Below, piece by piece: positions 35,614 through 43,173 of a DNA stretch of 64,000 nt. The stretch spans positions 1 through 64,000 of the forward strand of contig CACXWU010000001.1 in NCBI GenBank assembly GCA_902771535.1, read 5' to 3'. This DNA comes from an uncultured Pseudomonadota bacterium. Its GTDB lineage: Bacteria > Pseudomonadota > Alphaproteobacteria > UBA3830. Below the pieces are notes generated by a model. That model had not been told where the DNA came from, did not search any database, and saw only the letters and a program-made list of their open reading frames with translations. The stretch's first letter is position 1; each line of letters begins with the position of its first letter. Made by a program: the position numbers and the translations under genes.

Positions 35614-37362
35614 TTATAGCTTTACAGCGTTGTGCATTGCCATTTCGATTTGTTTTACGCATTCGACGTTGATCACAGATTCAAGATCAGGGCATCTGTA
35701 GTCGATTTCTTTTTTTTCTCCGATTGCTTTGAGAATATTTCTTTTAATTTTTCCGGAACGTGTTTTTGGTAATTCAGGAATAAATACAACTCGATCAGGT
35801 TTTGCGATAGCTCCGATATCCTGTCGAATACGCGAAGTTATTTCTTGCGAAACACTTTCTTGTTTTTCTTGATCGAGCGGGGTAGTGGTCGTTACGAAAA
35901 TACATAGTGCCTGTCCCTTGATTCGGTGCGGAATTCCTATCGCAGCACTTTCTTCGATTTCTCCGAGAGCATTAACGACACTTTCGACTTCTGAAGTTCC
36001 CAAACGATGCCCGGAAATATTAACGACATCATCAATACGTCCAAGAATTCTGAAATCTCCGTCTGCATCTCGCATTGCCTTGTCGCCCGTGTGATAAATT
36101 TTCCCATCATTTCTTGAGAAATTTGAAGATAATCCAGGCCAATTCTTTTTGGTAATTACCAGTTCATCGTCTTTTATGTCAGGGACGATTCCGAAGAACG
36201 GTTTTGCGGCAAAACACGGCTTTTGCTCCAAATTGCACAGAGGAGCCAGCATAATACCTCCTGTTTCGGTTTGCCACCAAGTATCCATGATTGGGCATCT
36301 GCCTTTTCCGATATTATCGAAATACCATTGCCATGCCGCTTCATTCATAGGTTCTCCGACACAACCTAAAACTCTTAGAGTTGAGAAATCGTAATTATCC
36401 AAGACTTCATCTCCGAGAGATGCCAAACATCTGATTGCGCTGGGGGCAGAGTAAAGAATTGTCACTTTTTCTTGTTCTATAATTTCCCAATATCTTCCGC
36501 CTTTCGGGTACATGGGGGTTCCGGAAAATATAACCAATTTTAATCCGAAAAATAAAGGTGCATATGTTATGTAACTGTGTCCGGTAATCCATCCGATGTC
36601 CGAAGTGCAAAAATGAACATCGTCTTTTTTCACATCGAATATATATTTGAAAGTCATTGCTGAGTATAACTGATATCCGCCGCAAGTATGAAAAATTCTT
36701 TTCGGTTCTTTTGTCGATCCGGAGGTATAAAGAGTGAACATGTCGTCGTTGTAATCCATTGTAATTGGTTCTATTGCACGTTCGTCAATCGAAAAATCAT
36801 CTACATGGTCGACAAGGAGAACATCTACATCCAGGTCTTTCGTTGCCGTCAGAACATTTTTTAGGGACGGAACGAATTTTCCTCCGCGATTGCTTCCAGT
36901 TATGGTGATAACAACTTTCGAAGAAGATCTGAAAATTCTCTCATTTAACGCCGTTGCTGAAAATCCGGAAAATACGACATTATGAACAGCTCCGATACGG
37001 CAGCATGCTAGCATTGCGGCTATGCTTTCCGGAACCATTGGCATGCAAATTGTGACACTGTCCCCTTTTCGTATTCCTCTGCGCAAAAGTTCAGATGCTA
37101 TTTTTTGAGTCATTTCCAACAATTTCCCGTAGGATATTTCTCGTCTTTCGCAATATTCATCACCATACCAAACGATAGCTGTTTTGTTTGGATCCTTTTC
37201 AGCATGTCGATCTATACAGTTATACGATGCGTTATAACAATTTTCCGGAAACAATTTTTTTCTATGATATTCCCAAAATTTTTCGGTTTCTGCGATAGAA
37301 TTATTGTAAATTTCCTGATAAATTGCTGGATCTTTCCAGGCTAACTCATGATCGAAAAGCAT
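35614..37362 (-). CDS. acs: Acetyl-CoA synthetase-like enzyme with degenerate ATP-binding loop
   Basis: An acyl-adenylate-forming enzyme (582 aa) of the Acs/PrpE group, which activates acetate (or propionate) to the CoA thioester. Acs marks are SYNCIDRHAEKDPNKTAIVW, MLACCRIGAVHNVVFSGFSA, SDIGWITGHSYITYAP, WWQTETGG and the acetylation motif KTRSGKIKRNILK. It is about 70 residues shorter than usual Acs. The normally conserved loop TSGST-G-x-PKG reads TSGSTKEPKR, so both loop glycines are replaced. GGAAGG precedes the ATG I chose at 37362. It may be an active variant or a decaying copy. Confidence 0.88.
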   Translation of the reverse strand: MLFDHELAWKDPAIYQEIYNNSIAETEKFWEYHRKKLFPENCYNASYNCIDRHAEKDPNKTAIVWYGDEYCERREISYGKLLEMTQKIASELLRRGIRKGDSVTICMPMVPESIAAMLACCRIGAVHNVVFSGFSATALNERIFRSSSKVVITITGSNRGGKFVPSLKNVLTATKDLDVDVLLVDHVDDFSIDERAIEPITMDYNDDMFTLYTSGSTKEPKRIFHTCGGYQLYSAMTFKYIFDVKKDDVHFCTSDIGWITGHSYITYAPLFFGLKLVIFSGTPMYPKGGRYWEIIEQEKVTILYSAPSAIRCLASLGDEVLDNYDFSTLRVLGCVGEPMNEAAWQWYFDNIGKGRCPIMDTWWQTETGGIMLAPLCNLEQKPCFAAKPFFGIVPDIKDDELVITKKNWPGLSSNFSRNDGKIYHTGDKAMRDADGDFRILGRIDDVVNISGHRLGTSEVESVVNALGEIEESAAIGIPHRIKGQALCIFVTTTTPLDQEKQESVSQEITSRIRQDIGAIAKPDRVVFIPELPKTRSGKIKRNILKAIGEKKEIDYRCPDLESVINVECVKQIEMAMHNAVKL

Positions 37363-37495
37363 CTTTTCCTTCCTTCTTTGTCTTTTCACTTCTTTACTTC
37401 GGAATTTATCTTAGAGATAAAAAGAAAATAAAAGATTAATTTCGAATAATATTAAGAAACAAAAGCGAAATATTTAATTGATCGTACTTTTGTAG

Positions 37496-37501
37496 TATAA
37501 T
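37496..37501 (+). promoter_or_regulatory. Putative -10 element before surA
   Basis: A perfect TATAAT lies 30 nt before the surA start, next to GGAGAGA as ribosome site. No convincing -35 box is seen at 16-18 bp, so this is only a likely element. Confidence 0.35.
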
Positions 37502-37531
37502 CTAAGTAGACTTTAGAGCTTCGGAGAGAAT

Positions 37532-38818
37532 ATGAATAGGTTTTTGCTGTTGCTATGTGGATGTGGAGCAGTGGTTGCGGATCATATCCATGCGAAGGAC
37601 TGGGAGCAACCCATAAAATATGAGGGTATTGTTGCGATAGTAAACGGAAATATTATTACCTCTTTGGATTTGGATGATCAGGTGAAGATGGCGATGTTGG
37701 CTTCTGGTATGAAAGAGAGTGCCGAGCTTCGTAAAGAAATATTGAAAAGCATGATAACCGAAGAAATAAAATGGGGATTGCTGAAAAAGTTCGCCGGTAA
37801 AGTGGATTGGGTTTCAGAGAAGGATGTTGAAGATTCTTTTGCAAGCATTGCCAAGCGTAACAACATGAGCAGCGAAAGCTTTTCGAGGTTATTAGTGAGT
37901 AAAGGTATAAATCTGAAAGCATTCAAGCACAGCATCCGAGTTAATTTATCGTGGATAGAATACGTTAAAGCTAAATATGGAAAGAATGTCAATATAACAG
38001 AAAGAGAGTTAGTTGCGACTCTTAATGATATTAAAGAAAACAAAAAGAAGGAATCGTTCTTGGTATCCAGAATGTTTTTCCCTGTCACAGATTCCGGCAG
38101 TGTAAAAGCGGTTGAGAACAGAGTATATACGATTAACCATATGTTGGCACAGAACGCCAGATTTGGAGAGTTGGCTCGTAAATTTTCAAAGAGTCCTGAT
38201 GCCAGAAACGGCGGAGATTTGGGGTGGATATATGAAGGGCAACTTTCGCGTGAAGAATATTCCGCTCTGGAATCTATGAAAGTTGGCGAATCTCGAGTGG
38301 TTAAAAACAGCAGAGGATTCTATATCTTACAGCTTCGGGATAAGAGAGAAGCAGGAAAGGATAGCGTTACTCATTTACGTTTCATTCAGGTCGGTGTACC
38401 TCGTCCAGAATATGCAAATGGCCAGGATACTAGGGCTTTGATCAACCAGCTGAGAAGTCATTATTCGAATGCAAAAGCTTTTATAGATCAAGCTCGTACG
38501 ATCGGGTGTTTTGTTTCAGATCCGTTATCGGGAATTTTGGAAGCTATGGCTCCTGAAGTTCGAAAAGCGGTTGAGCATTGTCCTGTTAATGGTTTAAGTC
38601 GAGTTGTATCGAACGAACAGGCTTTGTTTGTATTTTGTGTATTGGATCGAAGAGAAGAAAAGATTCCGGAACCAACGCTGAACGATATACGTAATCAGAA
38701 AATCAATGAAAAATTCAGTATTTTCTCGGATAAAGAGTTATCTGAGCTAAAGAAAAGAGCTGACATAAAGTTAGATAAAAAATATGGAAAAACGTCAGAC
38801 TTTGTTTCACAGCTCTGA
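37532..38818 (+). CDS. surA: Periplasmic peptidyl-prolyl isomerase/chaperone SurA
   Basis: A periplasmic chaperone (428 aa) that escorts outer-membrane proteins to BAM. A signal peptide (MNRFLLLLCGCGAVVADHIHA) is followed by the SurA N-domain (IVAIVNGNIITSLDLDDQVKM) and a parvulin domain with ARFGELARKFSKSPDARNGG, DLGWI and RGFYILQLRDKRE. A second, degenerate parvulin-like region may lie at 280-370. It overlaps rsmA by 35 bp, echoing the surA-pdxA-ksgA cluster of other proteobacteria with pdxA absent. Confidence 0.93.
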   Translation: MNRFLLLLCGCGAVVADHIHAKDWEQPIKYEGIVAIVNGNIITSLDLDDQVKMAMLASGMKESAELRKEILKSMITEEIKWGLLKKFAGKVDWVSEKDVEDSFASIAKRNNMSSESFSRLLVSKGINLKAFKHSIRVNLSWIEYVKAKYGKNVNITERELVATLNDIKENKKKESFLVSRMFFPVTDSGSVKAVENRVYTINHMLAQNARFGELARKFSKSPDARNGGDLGWIYEGQLSREEYSALESMKVGESRVVKNSRGFYILQLRDKREAGKDSVTHLRFIQVGVPRPEYANGQDTRALINQLRSHYSNAKAFIDQARTIGCFVSDPLSGILEAMAPEVRKAVEHCPVNGLSRVVSNEQALFVFCVLDRREEKIPEPTLNDIRNQKINEKFSIFSDKELSELKKRADIKLDKKYGKTSDFVSQL

Positions 38819-39617
38819 TCAACTGACTGCGAAGAAAGTATTTGATACCTTTCAAAATCGAACGACGAAGAAGTTTGGGCAAAATTTTCTTTTTGATACG
38901 AATATAAATCGGAAAATAGTTGCTTCGGCAGGAGACCTTGCGGGTAAAGTTGTAATGGAGGTCGGACCCGGTCCCGGAGGTATTACTCTGGAGATTCTGA
39001 AGCGGCCGATAAAAAAATTGTTCATTGTAGAAATCGATAGACGTTGGGCGGAGGTTTGGCGAGGGTTGTCGGAGTTGTTCAACGGAAAATTGGAGGTCAT
39101 AGAGAAAGATGCCTTAAAATTGAGGGAGGAAGAAGTTTCTCCGCAGGTGATTATCTCGAATCTTCCGTATAATGTATCCACTGTTCTTCTCACGAAGTGG
39201 CTTGCAAATTTTGATAAGTACGAAAAATTGGTTTTAATGTTCCAGAAGGAAGTTGCGGATAGGCTTTACGCAAAGCCAAGCACCAAGTCGTATGGGAAAT
39301 TATCTGTATTAACTCAGTGGAAATCCGAAGTTGAAAAAGTCTTTGATTTGGATTCGGGGTGTTTTACACCTCCGCCGAAGGTTAAGTCTACAGTGGTGAA
39401 ATTTACGCCCAAAAAAGTGTCGGAAGATTATAATTTTTTTTCTTCTGTGCTGAATGATGCCTTTTTGCATCGAAGAAAGCTGCTTGTAAAAACTCTTCGA
39501 AAATACGCAGAGAATATTGAGGAAATTTTAGAAAATTTAGGCTATTCGCGATTAGTGAGAGCGGAAGAAATTTCCGTGAAAGATTTTCAGAAACTGATTT
39601 CCTGCCTCAGGAAGTAA
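38784..39617 (+). CDS. rsmA: 16S rRNA dimethyladenosine transferase
   Basis: A SAM-dependent methyltransferase (277 aa) that dimethylates two adenines near the 3' end of 16S rRNA. Motifs include KKFGQNFLFDTNI, the SAM loop EVGPGPGGITLEIL, FIVEIDRRW, the catalytic NLPYNVST and the FTPPPKVKSTVVKF segment. It begins inside surA. The last strand ends with SCLRK. The gene is followed by a long inverted repeat. Confidence 0.95.
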   Translation: MEKRQTLFHSSDQLTAKKVFDTFQNRTTKKFGQNFLFDTNINRKIVASAGDLAGKVVMEVGPGPGGITLEILKRPIKKLFIVEIDRRWAEVWRGLSELFNGKLEVIEKDALKLREEEVSPQVIISNLPYNVSTVLLTKWLANFDKYEKLVLMFQKEVADRLYAKPSTKSYGKLSVLTQWKSEVEKVFDLDSGCFTPPPKVKSTVVKFTPKKVSEDYNFFSSVLNDAFLHRRKLLVKTLRKYAENIEEILENLGYSRLVRAEEISVKDFQKLISCLRK

Positions 39618-39682
39618 CTTTTCACAAAATTTATCGCAGATAGACGGGGTTAACTGATTTGAATTAAGTAGTGTCCACAAAA

Positions 39683-39734
39683 AAAGTTTCACCCCGCCAA
39701 CATTGTTAAGGAAATATCGAAAAGGTGAAACTTT
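39683..39734 (-). terminator. Inverted repeat/intrinsic terminator after acetoacetyl-CoA synthetase
   Basis: AAAGTTTCACC (39683-39693) and GGTGAAACTTT (39724-39734) are perfect 11-bp arms with a 30-nt spacer, placed between convergent genes. On the minus strand the second arm runs into seven T's, which fits an intrinsic terminator for the acetoacetyl-CoA synthetase gene. The long loop is unusual, so a mobile-element scar is another possibility. Confidence 0.5.
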
Positions 39735-39754
39735 CAAAAATTCAATTTTTTACC

Positions 39755-41710
39755 TCAAAACTGAAGTTCGGGTATATTTTTGAATTCATCCAGCACTTCA
39801 GGATTGGCAATTGAGTCCTTGTTAACCACTTCGATTCCGTGAATCACGTTTTTCACCGCGATCTCGATAAGTTTTCCGTTATGAGTTTTTGGTACTCCGC
39901 TAACTTGAATAATTTTGCTTGGCACATGCCTTGGTGTAGCGTTGTTTCGGATAACTTTCTTGATCTTGTTTTTTAGATCATCGTTCAATTTTATACCGTC
40001 ACGCAACACCACGAACAGAACAATTCTTTCGTCATTGTTCCATTTTTGTCCGACAGCACAACATTCAACTACTTCCTCGACCTTTTGTACTTGAGAATAA
40101 ATTTCCGCTGTTCCGATTCTCACTCCCGACGGATTCAAAACCGCGTCTGCTCGTCCGGAAATAAACACTCCATCGTGTTCAGTCCTCTCGAGCCAGTCTC
40201 CATGGCACCAGCAGTTATCAAATTTTTCAAAATATGCTTTAATCAATTTTTTATTGTTTTCATCATTCCAGAATTTGATCGGTTGAGATGCAAAAGGGGT
40301 GACACAAGTTAGCTCACCCTGCTTACCGACAGGCAATTCTTTCTGATTTTCGTCGTAAACTTTAACATTCATTCCCAAACCGAATCCTTGCATTTCTCCT
40401 GAATAAACTGGCGAAATCGGATTACCCATACAGAAAGATGAAACAATATCAGTTCCGCCGGAAAAAGAATTAAGATGTAAATCTTTCTTTATGTCGCGGT
40501 AGACGAAGTCACAAACTTCGCTGCACAGCGGAGATCCTGTGGAACCGATGGTTCTTAGTTCTTTCAGTTTGTGTGTTTTCGAAGGAACGATATTTAAAGT
40601 CAAAATTGTATCCAGATATTTGGCGGATGTTCCAAAGAATGTCATACCGCATTCGTCCGCAATATCAAACAATATGTCCGCCTTAGGATACATTGGGTTT
40701 CCTTCATATTGAATTACCGTTGCTCCCTGCGAGAGAATAGATGTTGTCCAGTTCCACATCATCCAGCTGCAAGTGGTAAAGTAGAATACCATATCATTTT
40801 TTTTAATATCGCAGTGTATGAGTTGCTCTTTCTTGTGCTGTAATAGAGTTCCTCCCGCTCCATGAACAATACACTTAGGTACTCCCGTCGTTCCGGAGGT
40901 GAATAATATGTATATAGGCTGAGCAAACGGATACTTCTTGAATGTGAGTTCCGGTAGCTCTCCCTTGGTTAAGAAATCGTCGAACATTACGGTCTCAGTG
41001 CGACAGCCTTCCGGCAATCCCGTATTTATAAGGGGAATAATAATCGTTTTTTCAATGCTTGGGACTTGTTCCACCACATTCTTAATTTTTTCTTCATTGT
41101 TGAAAACTTTACCCTTGTAATAATATCCGTCAACAGCAAAGAGTACTTTCGGTTTTACCTGAGAAAATCTGTCCAAGGCTCCCGGTACACCAAAATCCGG
41201 AGAACATGATGACCAGATCGCACCGATACTTATAGTGGCTAGTGCAGCCATCGTGGTTTCAGGCATATTGGCGACATATCCGCTGACAACATCTCCTTCT
41301 TTTATTCCCGCTTTCTTCAAAGCATTCGCCAGTCGAGCGACTGTTTCATATAATTGCTTCCACGAATATACCTTTTTTATTTTATCTTCGCAGTAGAATA
41401 TAATCGCAGGGCCATCATCTCTCCTTTGAAGAAAATTTTCTGCGAAATTCAGTTTCGCATCAGGAAAATATCTGTATTCCCAAAACTTTTCCGCATCATT
41501 GGCTAATCTTCCGCCTTTATCACCTATAACTCCTCCGAAATCCCATACGGCATTCCAAAATTCTTTCGGGTGTGTAACAGACCATTTCCATAAATCATTG
41601 AAGGTCTTCCCATTGTAGCCATAAGTATCTTTTACAAGTTGGATGAACTTAATGGCGTTGCTGTTCTGAATTCTTTCTTCGGTTGGTTCCCATAGCAATT
41701 TGTGTGTCAT
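39755..41710 (-). CDS. aacS: Acetoacetyl-CoA synthetase
   Basis: An acyl-adenylate-forming enzyme (651 aa) that activates free acetoacetate to acetoacetyl-CoA. Family marks are the N-terminal ITEERIQNSNAIKF-like region (here PTEERIQNSNAIKF), FGGVIGDKGG, PDAKLNFAENFLQ, the ATP loop LFTSGTTGVPKCIVHGAGG, FTTCSWMMWNW and SGGTDIVSSF. The length and the C-terminal KTHNGKLIEIAVKN motif match the group. With thiolase and PhaZ it links PHB-derived or host-derived acetoacetate to acetyl-CoA. Terminated by the inverted repeat at 39683-39734. Confidence 0.95.
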   Translation of the reverse strand: MTHKLLWEPTEERIQNSNAIKFIQLVKDTYGYNGKTFNDLWKWSVTHPKEFWNAVWDFGGVIGDKGGRLANDAEKFWEYRYFPDAKLNFAENFLQRRDDGPAIIFYCEDKIKKVYSWKQLYETVARLANALKKAGIKEGDVVSGYVANMPETTMAALATISIGAIWSSCSPDFGVPGALDRFSQVKPKVLFAVDGYYYKGKVFNNEEKIKNVVEQVPSIEKTIIIPLINTGLPEGCRTETVMFDDFLTKGELPELTFKKYPFAQPIYILFTSGTTGVPKCIVHGAGGTLLQHKKEQLIHCDIKKNDMVFYFTTCSWMMWNWTTSILSQGATVIQYEGNPMYPKADILFDIADECGMTFFGTSAKYLDTILTLNIVPSKTHKLKELRTIGSTGSPLCSEVCDFVYRDIKKDLHLNSFSGGTDIVSSFCMGNPISPVYSGEMQGFGLGMNVKVYDENQKELPVGKQGELTCVTPFASQPIKFWNDENNKKLIKAYFEKFDNCWCHGDWLERTEHDGVFISGRADAVLNPSGVRIGTAEIYSQVQKVEEVVECCAVGQKWNNDERIVLFVVLRDGIKLNDDLKNKIKKVIRNNATPRHVPSKIIQVSGVPKTHNGKLIEIAVKNVIHGIEVVNKDSIANPEVLDEFKNIPELQF

Positions 41711-41809
41711 TTCTATTTCCTTTTTTAATTACCTATAAAGGTTGATCTCATTTACCGTCAATAGTTTGGCATTTTTTGGTTAATATATGGTTAATTTTAT
41801 TATCAATTT

Positions 41810-43033
41810 TTATTTTTGAGGGATAGTTATTTTAAATTCAGCAAATTCTCCTTCTAGTGAATCAACCGATATACTTCCTTTCAAATCTTGGACAATTTCT
41901 AGAGCTGTTGATAACCCGAGTCCGGGATTCATTCCTCCGGTTTTTGTCGTAAAAAAAGGTTCAAAAATTTTATTTTTAATTTCACTGCTTATCCCGAGTC
42001 CGTTATCTCTTATAATGATTTCGATATCGGTTAGATTGTTTTTAACGGAAATCATTACTTCGGAAAGAGTTGGATCAGGATATTTCTTTTGTACGGAATA
42101 AAATGCGTTATCCAATATGTTGTAAATAACCTTGCTGAAAGCTTGGACCGAGAGAATAATATGCGGCACATTTTTCGGGAAATCCGTTATAATTCGAGGC
42201 AAATTTGTGGTCCCCTTGGACTTGTATGAAGACATCAGCATGTTTATGGTCTGTTCTATGATTTTATTTACATTTGCTGGATGCTTCTGACTATTGTCTG
42301 TGTTGGATTGATCCAACATGAATCTTATGATCTGGTCTGCATTTCTTCCGTAATTAGATATTTTAGACACGTTACTCTGAAATTTTTTCAAATTAGAGAG
42401 GATTTTTCTTTGCGGTTCTCCTGTGAAGAGGTTTTGGGATTCTAAGTCTTGGATTAATTCAGAACAGATTTCCGCGCTGATATTCGCAAAATTTATAACA
42501 AAATTCAACGGATTTTTTAACTCGTTAGAAATCGATGTTGCAAGAACACCTACCGATGCCATTTTTTCTTGAGCTGCAATTTGTTTCTGTCCCTGTTTAA
42601 TCTGTGCTATATACTGCAACTCTTTGTCATATGCTTCTTTTCTTGCAATACAATTGGATAGACGAGCACGTAAAATTGTTTGATTTAACGGTTTTACCAA
42701 ATAGTCTTCAGCACCAGCCTCAATACATTTCACCAATAATTCTGTATCGTCATTACTGGAAATCATAATTATAGGGATATTCTGATAGCTGTCGTTGCTT
42801 TTTAATTTTTGCAGAAAGGCAGACGAATTTTGGTTATCTAAAAACATATTTAGAAATATGACATCCACTGGATTGCTTTGCAAAACCTTCAACGCGTCAC
42901 TTTGATTCGCCGCGGATATAACTTCATGCCCATACATCGCAAGTCTCCTTTTAAGCAGAGAACGTGCGTTTTCATTATCATCTATAATAAGCAGTTTTGC
43001 TGGCTTGTGAGCCGATATACCATTGTTTTCCAT
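41810..43033 (-). CDS. Receiver-histidine kinase hybrid lacking both phosphorylation residues
   Basis: A soluble 407-residue protein with a receiver domain (about 12-125) followed by a kinase core. The receiver keeps Asp18-Asp19, Ser92 and Lys114, but the phosphoacceptor is Asn62 (VIFLNMF instead of LLDxxM). In the kinase the H-box reads SISNELKNPLNF, so the phosphorylated His is Asn170. The ATP-binding part is intact: NILDNAF (N-box), RDNGLGIS (G1), FEPFFTTKTGG (F-box) and GLGLSTALEI (G2). I chose ATG 43033; an in-frame TTG at 43054 is possible. It is divergent from the cyclase gene, 140 bp away. A non-phosphorylating ATP-dependent regulator is the best inference. Confidence 0.9.
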   Translation of the reverse strand: MENNGISAHKPAKLLIIDDNENARSLLKRRLAMYGHEVISAANQSDALKVLQSNPVDVIFLNMFLDNQNSSAFLQKLKSNDSYQNIPIIMISSNDDTELLVKCIEAGAEDYLVKPLNQTILRARLSNCIARKEAYDKELQYIAQIKQGQKQIAAQEKMASVGVLATSISNELKNPLNFVINFANISAEICSELIQDLESQNLFTGEPQRKILSNLKKFQSNVSKISNYGRNADQIIRFMLDQSNTDNSQKHPANVNKIIEQTINMLMSSYKSKGTTNLPRIITDFPKNVPHIILSVQAFSKVIYNILDNAFYSVQKKYPDPTLSEVMISVKNNLTDIEIIIRDNGLGISSEIKNKIFEPFFTTKTGGMNPGLGLSTALEIVQDLKGSISVDSLEGEFAEFKITIPQK

Positions 43034-43173
43034 ATCGTATCCAAATTCATACAACTTCTTTTGTTTATGATAAGACTTAATTGTTAAATTTTTTTTAAAA
43101 TCTCACAAATAGTATCCGTGAAAAATGATATTTTTGGTCGGGTTTTACCAAATATTAATTTTCTTACATTAAG

